A DNA stretch of 47,740 nucleotides from Ignavibacteria bacterium (GTDB taxonomy: Bacteria > Bacteroidota > Ignavibacteria > Kapaibacteriales > UBA961), in assembly GCA_947491315.1 (NCBI GenBank), contig CANLII010000018.1, positions 1-47,740 of the forward strand. Direction: 5' to 3'. Within the stretch, counting starts at the first letter, position 1; each line of letters starts with the position of its first letter. Under the pieces are notes generated by a model that made no database searches, was not told where the DNA came from, and saw only the letters and a program-made list of their open reading frames with translations. Shown here piece after piece: positions 34,805 to 44,660 of this stretch. The position numbers were made by a program, and so were the translations under genes.

Positions 34805-36489
34805 TCTTGGAGAAGCTTGGTTCTGAATGCTTGATATTCAGGTGCATTCTTGATTTCAAGTGCTTTGTCAATATGCTCCCATGCTTTTTCATTCTCAGAT
34901 ATAGATTGGTAGATCATACTCAGATGATAATGGAGAATCCCGCTTCTATCCATATCTTGATATAAGACTTTTTGAAGAATCTCAATTGCCGATTGTGTAT
35001 TACCCATTTTGAATTGCAACCAAGCATAGGTGTCAAGATAGGATTGATTGTCGGGATACTGTGAAATCGCCAGCAGAGACATCCGCAATGCTTCATCGAG
35101 ATTCTCATTTCTTTCCGAGAGAGAATAGGCATAATTATTATTATACATCGCATTCATGCTATCAAGTTTGAGTGCTTCTCCAAAGCAGGAGTCGGAAGCG
35201 CGAAATGCTTTCTCATGACCGAATATTCCGCCCATTTCTGCCCATGCATCACCCTCTTTTGGGTTTCTATGAATCGCTTCTTGCAAATAGGATTTTGCTT
35301 CAGACAACTTATCCTGCCCCCGCGCCTGTATTCCCAAGAGAAAAGAGAATCTGTATTCCTCGGGATATTTTTGAGCATATCGTTTGCAATGCGTGATGAA
35401 CAGTGATATTTGTTCCATTTGCATTAATTCATATGCAAGACCGATTGCTTGTTTGGCAGTACTTGTATCGGCTCTGTTGAATGCCTTTTGATGCAATGCT
35501 TCAGCCATTTCATGTTGTGCAAATTCTGCCATTAAAGCCAGTGAAATCAACATGTTCCAGGAAGATGTGTTATAGTCCTTGACCTTCATCAGATGTCTAT
35601 CTATCATCCCATTTACATACAGCGTGTCTTTTCGAATGAGAATATTCATGAGAAGCGCTTGATAATATTCTTCCAATTCTTGATCAATTGCCGTTGGAAG
35701 AAAACCTTCTATTGTAGTGAGAACCTCTTCGCTGCGACCATACAACTGCAATCCTTCAATGAGCAAGGAACGAGCTTTGGAATTATCTGGATGCATTGCA
35801 TACTGCTCTCTCATCAATGTTATGAACTCTTCTTCTTTTCCATTTCGCACAAGCAACATGCCAAATCGATTGACGATATCTGTTGCATATCCGGTGGAAT
35901 TGATGAGTGTACGAAAATGTTTTCCTGCTTCTTCAGGAAATAAGATTTCCGTCAAAGCAGCAAGGGCATAGGTATATTTGATATCGGACTTCATGCTGTC
36001 CAAATCGATATATGCAATCAATGCTTTGTCATATTGCTCATGATCAATATAGAATTCAGCTAGGGCTTCACGGGCAATGATCAAATTAGGTTCGAGCAAT
36101 ACTGCTTTTTTCATGTATTCAATGGCAAGATCTGTCTTGAGGAGTTTATAGTAAGACTTACCCATTGAATAAAATGTCATTGCAGAGCTATCGAGATGGA
36201 GAATACGCTTATAGATTTTGAGAGCTTCATCATGCTGATCGCGTAATTGCAATTCAGATGCTTGAAGGTAATAATCCAAAACTATACCGGCCATTCTGCT
36301 GGAATCAGCTTTGGAAAGCGGCGATGGTTTTGTTCTGAAAATGGAAGGGAGCGGCTTTACAATGCGTTTGTTTACGGTATTGATATTTATTTCAGGAAGC
36401 GGTGAGGTACATCCCCAGAATACCATTATTCCGAGAAGGATCATGGATAGATTAAGGAGTGATATACCTGAGTTGATTTTCATCTTCAT
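34801..36489 (-). CDS. TPR-repeat lipoprotein
   Basis: This protein of about 562 residues begins with a lipoprotein signal peptide (hydrophobic core then Cys after MVFWG). It then contains many tetratricopeptide repeats, identifiable by YYKLL/AIEYMKKAV-type helices and NAMYNNNYAYSLSE. Such lipid-anchored TPR proteins act as scaffolds in the cell envelope. Two starts are close together (36489 and 36483); the longer frame to 36567 covers the rpmB terminator. I see no obvious catalytic domain. The gene follows rpmB after its terminator and probably has its own transcript, although no clear promoter was found. Confidence 0.82.
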   Translation of the reverse strand: MKMKINSGISLLNLSMILLGIMVFWGCTSPLPEININTVNKRIVKPLPSIFRTKPSPLSKADSSRMAGIVLDYYLQASELQLRDQHDEALKIYKRILHLDSSAMTFYSMGKSYYKLLKTDLAIEYMKKAVLLEPNLIIAREALAEFYIDHEQYDKALIAYIDLDSMKSDIKYTYALAALTEILFPEEAGKHFRTLINSTGYATDIVNRFGMLLVRNGKEEEFITLMREQYAMHPDNSKARSLLIEGLQLYGRSEEVLTTIEGFLPTAIDQELEEYYQALLMNILIRKDTLYVNGMIDRHLMKVKDYNTSSWNMLISLALMAEFAQHEMAEALHQKAFNRADTSTAKQAIGLAYELMQMEQISLFITHCKRYAQKYPEEYRFSFLLGIQARGQDKLSEAKSYLQEAIHRNPKEGDAWAEMGGIFGHEKAFRASDSCFGEALKLDSMNAMYNNNYAYSLSERNENLDEALRMSLLAISQYPDNQSYLDTYAWLQFKMGNTQSAIEILQKVLYQDMDRSGILHYHLSMIYQSISENEKAWEHIDKALEIKNAPEYQAFRTKLLQD

Positions 36490-36503
36490 GTGATGAATAT
36501 GCA

Positions 36504-36534
36504 TAAAAAAACCCCACTTGTAGGCAAGTAGGGT
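36504..36534 (-). terminator. Rho-independent terminator after rpmB
   Basis: On the minus strand ACCCTACTTG pairs with CAAGTGGGGT (one mismatch) around CCTA, followed by seven T. Confidence 0.88.
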
Positions 36535-36553
36535 AAGAGATATACTTTTCCGA

Positions 36554-36778
36554 TTACTTGGAAGCAAGATCTTTCATCATTGCCGCATAACCCTTTTTGT
36601 CGAGTGTACGCAATGCACGAGCTGTTGCTTTCACTGTGATGAAACGGCCTTCTTCTGGAAGCCAAATACGCTTCTTCTGAAGATTGGGAAGAAAGCGTCT
36701 GCGTGTGCGATTATTAGCATGAGAAACATTATTCCCATAACGGACGGTTGTACCAGTCAATTCACAAACCTTTGACAT
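36554..36778 (-). CDS. rpmB: 50S ribosomal protein L28
   Basis: This is ribosomal protein bL28, 74 residues. It starts MSKVCELTGTTVRYGNNVSH and has NRTRRRFLPNLQKKRI and the RALRTLDKKG end. The longer open frame to 36916 is not conserved and spans the promoter. It stands alone, without rpmG, under a complete promoter (36828-36859) and is ended by its own terminator. The zinc-binding cysteine pairs of C+ L28 types are absent; only one Cys is seen. Confidence 0.96.
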   Translation of the reverse strand: MSKVCELTGTTVRYGNNVSHANNRTRRRFLPNLQKKRIWLPEEGRFITVKATARALRTLDKKGYAAMMKDLASK

Positions 36779-36827
36779 TATCTTATACCTTGATATAGAG
36801 GTGTTTTCAATTACTTTTTTTAAACCG

Positions 36828-36859
36828 CAAATATAGGGTATAATCCTTAAATATTCAAA
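36828..36859 (-). promoter_or_regulatory. Full Bacteroidota-type promoter of rpmB (TTTG-N20-TATATTTG)
   Basis: On the minus strand TTTG (36856-36859) is followed after 20 nt by TATATTTG (36828-36835), 49 nt before the rpmB ATG. This is among the best matches to the family consensus in the window. Confidence 0.8.
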
Positions 36860-36884
36860 CTCTTTTCCCTGTATTTTTCTCGAC

Positions 36885-38333
36885 TTATGGCGTTTTTTCC
36901 GCTTCTGTAACCCCAAAAAGTCGTCTTGCGATACCTATATCCACCATTTTCAGTGTTCTCATGGGCATTCCGGCGGATTTGTGTGCTGAAATGATTATTG
37001 CATATACAAGTCCATGATGCACCCAAAAAATCCAATTGATCCAATAGTAGGTAGAAAACGAAAAAGCTACATGTGCAATCATGACATATGGTGCAATGGC
37101 TGTCATGGTGAGCATATCGGGTGACAATCGTGATCGAAATTCTTCATTCCTTGAAGCATGAAATACGCGCTTAAAGAGATATGCAAATACTGATACATAA
37201 GCCGCAAATCCTACAGTACCTCTTTCTGCAAGCAAGCCAGAATGCAGAGAATCCGAAAATGAAATGGGATTTAATTTTGAATAATACTCATAGCATCCTG
37301 CACCAATACCAGTTATTGGAAACTCTGCCCAAATGGAAAAACCCTGAAAAATAGTGGAAAGTCTCCCGAAAAATGATTCGCCGACAATGGAAGTGCCACG
37401 ACCACCGCCGGTTGACAGAACATCTACAATACCGCCGACTCTTTTGGTGAAAAGGTCGAAAACACTAATGCTAACATATTGACTAATGATTGCATCCGTA
37501 ATTAAAATAAGAATGAATCCGCCAACAATAGAAGAGAACAATGCCACTTTTTTATTCGATTTTTCGAATATCATAGCCCAAAGTGTGATGAGCGAAAGAG
37601 AAAATAATGCAGTGAGTGAAAAGGTGAGAAACATGCCGATGATTGCGGGAATGACAATGCAAGCACGCAAGAGTTTTGATTCTAAAAAAGGTTTTGTACT
37701 GCGCAAAAAGGGAATGAGTAGGAAAGTCAATACAAGTGTATTGAATTGCGCATAAAATGATGGCTCGCTAAATATCGATGTTGCACGATAGAAATTCTCG
37801 AAGCGTAGACTAAGCTGCGTCATATTGTCCATCGAATGATAATTCCGAATGCTGATGGACACATTATTGATAGGAATCCAGGCAAGTGGCATATCAAATG
37901 CACGAGCAAAAATCTGATAGATGCCGAAGATATTTATGGCAATGCTGATCACAAGCATGAATCGTATCGCCGATCTGAATGCATCTGCAGAATAGATTCC
38001 GGAGGCAAATGTGATGATGAGAAGCCACTTTGAAAGAAAATTCGTGCTGGTTTTGAGCCACTGAATCTGCATGTCTGCATTATTTGAAATGAGTGGCATG
38101 AAGACGGATGCATATTCAGCAAATAGTATAGCAAAAAGTCCGGTCAATGCCCAACCCGGTAATGTTTGCGTTTGCTCGCCTTTCCAAAGGAATCTATACA
38201 GCGCAAAAAAGATCACCAGCCATGAACTGACATCTGCCGGAGTGATGCCATATGTACTCACATTGAAGAATTGATAGATATTTACCCAACAGGCAACAAA
38301 GACAAGCGATATGATGAATGACTGTGCTTTCAT
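36885..38333 (-). CDS. O-antigen ligase/polymerase-like membrane protein
   Basis: This 482-residue integral membrane protein has about 10-12 hydrophobic helices with one large polar loop at about 290-345 ([16 protein letters not shown] ... [13 protein letters not shown]). That layout matches the Wzy_C / O-antigen ligase (WaaL, Wzy) group, which join or polymerise lipid-linked glycans on the outer face of the inner membrane. Sequence identity in this group is low, so ligase and polymerase cannot be told apart. Its start overlaps the upstream DUF255 gene stop as ATGA, and there is no terminator between them. Confidence 0.75.
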   Translation of the reverse strand: MKAQSFIISLVFVACWVNIYQFFNVSTYGITPADVSSWLVIFFALYRFLWKGEQTQTLPGWALTGLFAILFAEYASVFMPLISNNADMQIQWLKTSTNFLSKWLLIITFASGIYSADAFRSAIRFMLVISIAINIFGIYQIFARAFDMPLAWIPINNVSISIRNYHSMDNMTQLSLRFENFYRATSIFSEPSFYAQFNTLVLTFLLIPFLRSTKPFLESKLLRACIVIPAIIGMFLTFSLTALFSLSLITLWAMIFEKSNKKVALFSSIVGGFILILITDAIISQYVSISVFDLFTKRVGGIVDVLSTGGGRGTSIVGESFFGRLSTIFQGFSIWAEFPITGIGAGCYEYYSKLNPISFSDSLHSGLLAERGTVGFAAYVSVFAYLFKRVFHASRNEEFRSRLSPDMLTMTAIAPYVMIAHVAFSFSTYYWINWIFWVHHGLVYAIIISAHKSAGMPMRTLKMVDIGIARRLFGVTEAEKTP

Positions 38334-40405
38334 GAATAATGTGCCAAAGCATCCTTCAGTGAATTGATATCATGGACCGGCAAAGTACAAGCATAATCCT
38401 TGCATAAGAAAATGGAAAGATCCTCTTTACCTTTTTGACTAGCAAACATGGGGGAAATAGTGTCGAGTTGATTACTGGTTTCATTATATGCAATGACTGC
38501 ATGTGGCAAATAGGTACTCAATATCAATTGTTTACATGCATCTCTTTCCTGGGATATTCCGATTCCTGAAATCATGATTTCAGAGCGTGGTCCTATAAGA
38601 AATGACAATGTCATCAGCATCGCAGAAAATCCATTCGGATAGGATTGAATATTCTTTCCATTGGCATGAATGATTGCATAAGCCGTGGAGAAATACTCTT
38701 GTTTACCTGTCAATGCGCCAAGTTTAGCGAAGACCATCGATGCAATGGATGCTCCTGATGGAATGGCTCCATCATAAGCCGATGCATATTGATGAAAATC
38801 GAGTTCTTGGATTTTCGACACCTTTATGCGACCTTCATCATCCATGAATTGCTCTTTGAAAATCGCGGCATATTGAATGCAATCATGCATATACTGATCT
38901 TTGCCCGTTGCGGTGTACAATTCAAAAGTGGCATGCATGATATAGGCATAATCATCAGCCATTGCTGATATGGATGCTTGTCCATTGCGATAACGATGGA
39001 GTAAGCCGGTGGCACCTCGCATTTTTCCATGAATGAAATCATGGGCTTTTTGGGCTGAAACAATCCACTCTGGTTTATTGAATGATCTTCCAGCGAAGCT
39101 CATCGCATGAATCATCAAACCATTCCAATCGGTGAGGATTTTATCATCGAGCAAAGGAGGAATCCGCTGCTCGCGATAGTTCAGACATTTGTTTCGTATC
39201 GATGCAAAGAGTTCGGGATTGGATTGCGCATGAGTGTCATCAAGAAATAAACTCATGATATTTTTGCCGGTGCGATGTCCACCCGATTCGTCAAAGTAAT
39301 TTCCTTCTTTCGAAATATGAAAGCATGACTTTGCAAGAGCAAATTCTTCTGCATTCAGAATGTCTGACAATTCTGATTCAGTGAAGAGATAATATGTGCC
39401 TTCTTCACCTTCGCTATCGGCATCTTCAGCACAATACCAAGCGCCTTCTGGGGAGAGCAGTCGAGATTGCACATATTCCACGATTTCTTCGGCATATCGC
39501 TCAAAAGCTGAATCTCCTGAATACAAAAATGCCTCGGTCATGGCTGAGAGAATCATCGCCTGATCATAGAGCATCTTTTCGAAGTGTGGGACAAGCCATT
39601 CTCGGTCTGTACTATAGCGATGATATCCATGTCCGATATGATCATGCAAGCCACCATTTGCCATACTCTTCAGCGTATGCATTGCCATATCGGCAAGTTC
39701 AGGTGTACTTTTCAATTTTGCTCGACGCAAAAGGTATATAACATGATGAGGACTCGGGAATTTGGGTCTGCTGCCGAATCCACCATATTCTTTGTCATAT
39801 CGATCGATAAAAGATGCATCCGCTTTTTCAAATACTTCATCCGAGAGCAATTCAGTTTGAGATTTTGCATTATGTGATTTTAATTGCGCAACGATTTCCT
39901 GACCCGATGAAATGATTGCATCGCGCTCATTATTCCAGCCTTCATTGATTCTTGTGAGAATGTCTTTGAAGCCTATGCGTTGAGGAATCGAATCCTTGGG
40001 AAAATAAGTGCCCGCAAAAAAGGGAAGTTTATCAGGCGTCATGAAAATCGAGAGTGGCCAGCCGCCATGACCCGTCATTGCCTGACACATTTCCATCAAT
40101 GCCGCATCGATATCGGGTCTTTCCTCGCGATCTACTTTCACGGCAATGAAATGCTCATTCAGCAAATCTGCGATCTCTTGGTTTTCAAAGGATTCATGTT
40201 CCATGACATGACACCAATGACAAGTCGCATAGCCGATGCTGACAAATAATGGCTTGTTTTGCTTGATTGCAAGTGCAAGCGTCTCATCATTCCATGCTCG
40301 CCAATGCACTGGATTATAGGCATGTTGCAATAAATAAGGCGAAAGCTCATGAATGAGAGCATTCGCCTTTTGATTCTTTGAATTCATTGATTGATTATCC
40401 GCCAT
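38330..40405 (-). CDS. Thioredoxin-domain protein, DUF255 / YyaL family
   Basis: This 691-residue protein belongs to the YyaL/SPATA20 family (DUF255). The N-terminal thioredoxin-like domain starts [14 protein letters not shown] and has the CHWC motif in ATCHWCHVM, followed by DREERPDID and [12 protein letters not shown]. The C-terminal part is an (alpha/alpha) toroid with [12 protein letters not shown] and [12 protein letters not shown], similar to N-acylglucosamine 2-epimerase or cellobiose-epimerase folds. The function is not known. The family is widespread in bacteria and animals. ATG 40405 overlaps the upstream stop by 11 bp; ATG 40387 is an alternative. Confidence 0.9.
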   Translation of the reverse strand: MADNQSMNSKNQKANALIHELSPYLLQHAYNPVHWRAWNDETLALAIKQNKPLFVSIGYATCHWCHVMEHESFENQEIADLLNEHFIAVKVDREERPDIDAALMEMCQAMTGHGGWPLSIFMTPDKLPFFAGTYFPKDSIPQRIGFKDILTRINEGWNNERDAIISSGQEIVAQLKSHNAKSQTELLSDEVFEKADASFIDRYDKEYGGFGSRPKFPSPHHVIYLLRRAKLKSTPELADMAMHTLKSMANGGLHDHIGHGYHRYSTDREWLVPHFEKMLYDQAMILSAMTEAFLYSGDSAFERYAEEIVEYVQSRLLSPEGAWYCAEDADSEGEEGTYYLFTESELSDILNAEEFALAKSCFHISKEGNYFDESGGHRTGKNIMSLFLDDTHAQSNPELFASIRNKCLNYREQRIPPLLDDKILTDWNGLMIHAMSFAGRSFNKPEWIVSAQKAHDFIHGKMRGATGLLHRYRNGQASISAMADDYAYIMHATFELYTATGKDQYMHDCIQYAAIFKEQFMDDEGRIKVSKIQELDFHQYASAYDGAIPSGASIASMVFAKLGALTGKQEYFSTAYAIIHANGKNIQSYPNGFSAMLMTLSFLIGPRSEIMISGIGISQERDACKQLILSTYLPHAVIAYNETSNQLDTISPMFASQKGKEDLSIFLCKDYACTLPVHDINSLKDALAHYS

Positions 40406-41408
40406 AACGCATTTTGATATTGGGGATCAAATACTCTTTGAATGTTTTTTCGGCATCATAGTCAGGTGACCAATTCCAATCATTGCGAGCTTTGGAATCA
40501 TCAACCACACCTGGCCATGAATCAATGATTTCTTGTCTTTTCTCTTGTGGCTTGAAATCAATCGTGGCATTCGGAAATTCCGCTTGAACCATATCTTTGA
40601 TTTCTTCTGCTGTTGGTGAGAATGAAGTAACATTATACACTCTCGTGCTCAAATTCTCGAGAGGCGCAGAAGCAAGATGTAATAAGGATTTTACGGCATC
40701 AGGCATGGCCATGAAGGGGATTTGTGCATCGGGTCTGACAAAACAATCATAATGTTTGCCTTGTGCCGCATTATGTATCATCTCAGGCGCATAATCACTT
40801 GTTCCGCCTGTTGGAACGGTGAATGCAGAAATCAAACCGGGGAATCGGAGAGCGCGGAAATCCACAAATCCAGATTCTTTTTCAGGTGATAATCTGCGAT
40901 AGCAATCGGAATAATATCTACCGAGATGTTCATTGTATAATTTATTGATGCCATACATCGTGATCGGTGAAGCAAAATCATCTTCTCTTGCCGGACCCGA
41001 CATGCGTTTGGTTTCAAGATCGGAAATCCCGAATGCTGCAATGGTACTTGGGAAGAGGACTTTCACGGCTGAATTCGTTCTCTTACCAATGCGATATGCC
41101 AATTGTAATACATTCATGGTGCCATCTACATTCACATGATGTGCGCGCTCAGGATTTTTCTCGCCACTGGTGGAAAGAATCGCCGCAAGATGAAAAATAT
41201 CATTCACATCATGTTTTTCAATATCACGAATCACTTCATCATCGCAGATATCTCCTATGATGACTTCTTCGCATAGGGCTGTATGCTCATCGCTGAGTGG
41301 CGATAAATCCACTGCGATGATGATGGCTTGTTCTTTTGAAAGTGTTTCGAGCAATAAATGACCGATCTCTCCATTGGCTCCGGTGATGACGACTGTTCTT
41401 TTGGACAT
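40395..41408 (-). CDS. tdh: SDR-type L-threonine 3-dehydrogenase
   Basis: This is an NAD-dependent epimerase-fold protein of 337 residues that matches the SDR-type threonine dehydrogenase group. The Rossmann motif is [31 protein letters not shown] and the catalytic YGINK follow, then LRFPGLIS and a TGGTSDYA loop, all features of this enzyme in Bacteroidota and archaea relatives. It would oxidise threonine to 2-amino-3-ketobutyrate. ATG 41408 is chosen: the longer frame to 41522 crosses the promoter. It opens the operon with the DUF255 and O-antigen-ligase-like genes. Confidence 0.88.
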   Translation of the reverse strand: MSKRTVVITGANGEIGHLLLETLSKEQAIIIAVDLSPLSDEHTALCEEVIIGDICDDEVIRDIEKHDVNDIFHLAAILSTSGEKNPERAHHVNVDGTMNVLQLAYRIGKRTNSAVKVLFPSTIAAFGISDLETKRMSGPAREDDFASPITMYGINKLYNEHLGRYYSDCYRRLSPEKESGFVDFRALRFPGLISAFTVPTGGTSDYAPEMIHNAAQGKHYDCFVRPDAQIPFMAMPDAVKSLLHLASAPLENLSTRVYNVTSFSPTAEEIKDMVQAEFPNATIDFKPQEKRQEIIDSWPGVVDDSKARNDWNWSPDYDAEKTFKEYLIPNIKMRYGG

Positions 41409-41452
41409 AGTGGCAAAGTTGCAAAGTTGAAAATTCTTGTGTTTTGAATGGG

Positions 41453-41460
41453 CAAAACTA
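41453..41460 (-). promoter_or_regulatory. -7 promoter element for tdh operon
   Basis: On the minus strand TAGTTTTG fits TAnnTTTG, 44 nt before the tdh start. No ideal TTG box is placed upstream. Confidence 0.5.
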
Positions 41461-41511
41461 CAAAAACATGAGAGATTTTGGAGATATTCAGCGCTTAAGC
41501 TGTTGAATTGG

Positions 41512-41519
41512 TAAATTTG
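41512..41519 (+). promoter_or_regulatory. -7 promoter element for the nnrED-like operon
   Basis: TAAATTTG fits TAnnTTTG, 22 nt upstream of the ATG at 41542. It is divergent from the tdh -7 element 51 bp away. A GGAG site precedes the ATG. Confidence 0.55.
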
Positions 41520-41541
41520 CAATTATTCAAACGGAGAATTC

Positions 41542-43098
41542 ATGCGATCATATCTCACCCCGGAAGGTCAGAGGAAAGCGGATGCCCATGCCATCAAATA
41601 TGTCGGCATATCCGGTGCTTTGCTCATGGAAAATGCAGCAAGTGGTTCGGCACATTGCATCGCCATGTTGTGCGATGCTTCGACTATTCGCTCAGAAAGA
41701 CCCTCAATCCTCATTCTATGTGGTTCGGGAAATAATGGAGGAGATGGATTCGCAATCGCAAGACACCTTCACTGCATGAATCGATTTGATGTGCAAATCT
41801 ATCATATAGGAAATATCGATGGAATGTCGCCGGAAACCTCGGCGAATCTACAATCTGCGAAAGCTCTCAATATTCCAATAGAACATCTCCAAGAAGAAGA
41901 TATCCGGGGTTTGTCTTTCGAATCCGATTGCATCATTGATGCGATTCTCGGAACGGGAGCAAATGCTGCATTATATGGCATGCCTCATGCAATCCTGAAA
42001 AGAATGCATGAATTGAATGTGTATGAGAAGTCGCTTTGTATTGCAATCGATATTCCCTCAGGCATCGATGCTGAAAGCGGAGAGGCGCATCAATATGCAT
42101 TCAAGTCGCATGGTACTTGCACAATGTTCAGTGAAAAAGTAGGCATGCAATTCTACCCTGCAAAGGAATATTGCGGCGATGTAGAAATTATCATGCTGGG
42201 CATTCCCGAAAGCATTGCTAAGGAACACGCTTCGGTATTTTCTTTAGAAGAGGAAGATATTCGAAATGTGATTGGGACAAGAAATGCTCAATCTCATAAA
42301 TACCAGTATGGCAGAGTTTTGATTATTTCGGGTTCAAGGGATATGTCCGGCGCGCCTGCCTTATGCGCGATGTCTGCATTCCGAATGGGAGTGGGACTCG
42401 TTGAAATCATGACACCAATCATGCATCCCGCTTTGCCACCAGAAGCTCTTCTATCCTTGATTCCAATGGATGAAGATGGCGGTATGAATGTGGGAGCTTT
42501 GATGCAAAAAGTTACAGAATCCCTTCCAAAAACCAATGCGATTATCTGTGGTCCCGGACTTGGTCTTCGAGCAGGACAACTTATCATTCAAGAAGTATTG
42601 AAATTGAATGTATCGATTCCCGTGATACTCGATGCTGATGCAATTCCAAGTGAAATTATGTGTTTACCATCCAATTGGGTGATCACTCCACATGCCGGAG
42701 AATGTTCGCGCATGACGGGAATTATTAGAGAAGAGATCGAGCAAAATCCTCTGAGAAATGTCACACAAATCGCTAAAGAAATGCAATGCATCGTGCATCT
42801 GAAAAGTGTTCCGGCATGCACTTCCGATGGAGTAAAAACATATCTCACAAGAACAGGAAATCCGGGAATGGCAAAAGCCGGTTCGGGTGATATTCTGAGT
42901 GGAATGATTGGAGCATTATTGTCAAGAGGAATCAATCCACTTGAGGCAACCGCATTATCAGCGATGCTTCATGGAGAAGCAGGTGATTTTGCTGCATCTG
43001 TTTTTGGGGAAGAATCGATGTCAGCAAGTGATATAATCGCTTCCATTCCGCATGTGATGGATCGCACATTGATGGACTCATGGGAAGAACAAGAATGA
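41542..43098 (+). CDS. Bifunctional NAD(P)H-hydrate epimerase / ADP-dependent dehydratase
   Basis: This is the two-domain NAD(P)HX repair enzyme (NnrE-NnrD; YjeF_N plus YjeF_C), 518 residues. Residues about 1-225 form the epimerase, with LMENAASG and ILCGSGNNGGDGFAIAR. Residues about 240-515 form the dehydratase, with KYQYGRVLIISGS, ICGPGLG, VILDADAI, VITPHAGE and KAGSGDILSG. The enzyme restores damaged NADH and NADPH hydrates. An ATGA overlap couples it to the next gene. Confidence 0.94.
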   Translation: MRSYLTPEGQRKADAHAIKYVGISGALLMENAASGSAHCIAMLCDASTIRSERPSILILCGSGNNGGDGFAIARHLHCMNRFDVQIYHIGNIDGMSPETSANLQSAKALNIPIEHLQEEDIRGLSFESDCIIDAILGTGANAALYGMPHAILKRMHELNVYEKSLCIAIDIPSGIDAESGEAHQYAFKSHGTCTMFSEKVGMQFYPAKEYCGDVEIIMLGIPESIAKEHASVFSLEEEDIRNVIGTRNAQSHKYQYGRVLIISGSRDMSGAPALCAMSAFRMGVGLVEIMTPIMHPALPPEALLSLIPMDEDGGMNVGALMQKVTESLPKTNAIICGPGLGLRAGQLIIQEVLKLNVSIPVILDADAIPSEIMCLPSNWVITPHAGECSRMTGIIREEIEQNPLRNVTQIAKEMQCIVHLKSVPACTSDGVKTYLTRTGNPGMAKAGSGDILSGMIGALLSRGINPLEATALSAMLHGEAGDFAASVFGEESMSASDIIASIPHVMDRTLMDSWEEQE

Positions 43099-44660
43099 AT
43101 ATGCTGATTGATATAGCATTGTCGCCACTTGAAGCCACGATGAATGATGTGATAGTACAGAGTGCTGTCCGCCAAGCCGGACTGGATGAGGATTCCGTGA
43201 CATCATGGGCAATAAGAAAAAGGTCCGTCGATGCTCGCTCGAGGCATCCCAAGATCATGCTCACGGTGGAAGTATTCGTGAATGAAGAAGCTCCAAAAGT
43301 ACCTTTGATTTCCGAAGGATTTCGTGATGTATCGAAAGGCAAAAGAGTCATCATAGTCGGAGCCGGTCCTGCCGGATATTTCGCGGGACTCGAATGTCTC
43401 TTGCAAGGGCTTAAACCCGTGATTGTTGAGCGCGGAAAAGATGCCCGCGCAAGAAGAAGAGATCTTCGCGCGATTCAACAATTTGGCATCGTGAACCCGG
43501 ATTCCAATTATTGTTTTGGCGAAGGTGGAGCGGGAACATATTCCGATGGAAAATTATGGACGAATTCCAAGAAGCGTGGAGATATTCGCAAAGTATTGCA
43601 ATTGCTTGTCGAACATGGCGCGCATGAACGCATTTTGATAGATACGCATGCACATATTGGATCGAATAAATTGCCCGGTATCATTCAAGCAATTAGAGAA
43701 ACCATAGAGAAATTTGGCGGTGAAATTCACTTTGAATCCCGCGTAAGTGGATTCCTGATGAATAATGATCGCATGCTTGGAGTAACTTGTTCCAATGGGA
43801 ATGAGTTCAGGGGTGATGCCGTGATTCTTGCCACGGGACATTCCGCCAGAGACATCTTCACGATGCTTCTTGATGCCGGAATTCACATAGAATCCAAGCC
43901 ATTTGCGATTGGTGTGAGAGCAGAACATCCTCAGTCATATATCGATGAAATCCGCTATAAGCAAAATCCAAGAGATCCACTGCTTCCCGCATCATCGTAT
44001 AAACTCGTCGAACAAGTGCATGGCCGAGGCGTTTTTTCATTCTGTATGTGTCCCGGTGGACTCATCGTTCCGGCGGCAACCGCGCCCGGTGAAATTGTGG
44101 TGAATGGAATGTCGATGTCACGCCGTGATTCTCCCTATGCAAATTCCGGAATCGTCGTGGCTATCGAACAAGAAGATTTGAGAGAATATTCAAAATATGG
44201 ACCACTTGCAGGCATGCATTTGCAAGCTGAAATCGAGCAAAAAGTATTTGGTATCGGTGATGGATCTCAAAAGGCGCCTGCCCAAAGATTGAAGGATTTT
44301 CTGAAAGGGAAAGAGAGCCAATCAATTCCCAAAACTTCCTATATCCCCGGCGTATATTCAGCAGATATTGCATCATTGTTTCCATCCCATATTGCAGATC
44401 GTTTGAAGAATGGCTTTCGAGCTTTCGACAAAAGCATGCGTGGTTATGTGCATGAGGATGCAGTCATTGTGGGGACAGAATCCAGAACGAGTTCACCCGT
44501 TCGTATCCCGCGTGACCCCGTCAGCCGTGAGCATGCAAGCGTGAAAGGATGTTATCCATGCGGTGAGGGAGCAGGATATGCAGGTGGCATTGTGAGTGCG
44601 GCGATGGATGGACAAAATACTGTAAAAGCCGTGGCGCATGCTTTGGGAGTGCATCAATGA
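43095..44660 (+). CDS. FAD-dependent dehydrogenase, COG2509-like
   Basis: This 521-residue flavoprotein falls in the group of uncharacterised FAD-dependent dehydrogenases (COG2509). After an N-terminal alpha/beta extension of about 75 residues with the AIRKRSVDARSR motif, the FAD Rossmann fold reads IVGAGPAGYFAGLE. NYCFGEGGAGTYSDGKLWTN follows, and near the C-terminus KGCYPCGEGAGYAGGIVSA forms the second FAD site. The substrate is unknown. ATG 43095 overlaps the upstream stop as ATGA; an earlier ATG at 43080 is less likely. It is coupled to hemW downstream by another ATGA. Confidence 0.87.
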   Translation: MNMLIDIALSPLEATMNDVIVQSAVRQAGLDEDSVTSWAIRKRSVDARSRHPKIMLTVEVFVNEEAPKVPLISEGFRDVSKGKRVIIVGAGPAGYFAGLECLLQGLKPVIVERGKDARARRRDLRAIQQFGIVNPDSNYCFGEGGAGTYSDGKLWTNSKKRGDIRKVLQLLVEHGAHERILIDTHAHIGSNKLPGIIQAIRETIEKFGGEIHFESRVSGFLMNNDRMLGVTCSNGNEFRGDAVILATGHSARDIFTMLLDAGIHIESKPFAIGVRAEHPQSYIDEIRYKQNPRDPLLPASSYKLVEQVHGRGVFSFCMCPGGLIVPAATAPGEIVVNGMSMSRRDSPYANSGIVVAIEQEDLREYSKYGPLAGMHLQAEIEQKVFGIGDGSQKAPAQRLKDFLKGKESQSIPKTSYIPGVYSADIASLFPSHIADRLKNGFRAFDKSMRGYVHEDAVIVGTESRTSSPVRIPRDPVSREHASVKGCYPCGEGAGYAGGIVSAAMDGQNTVKAVAHALGVHQ

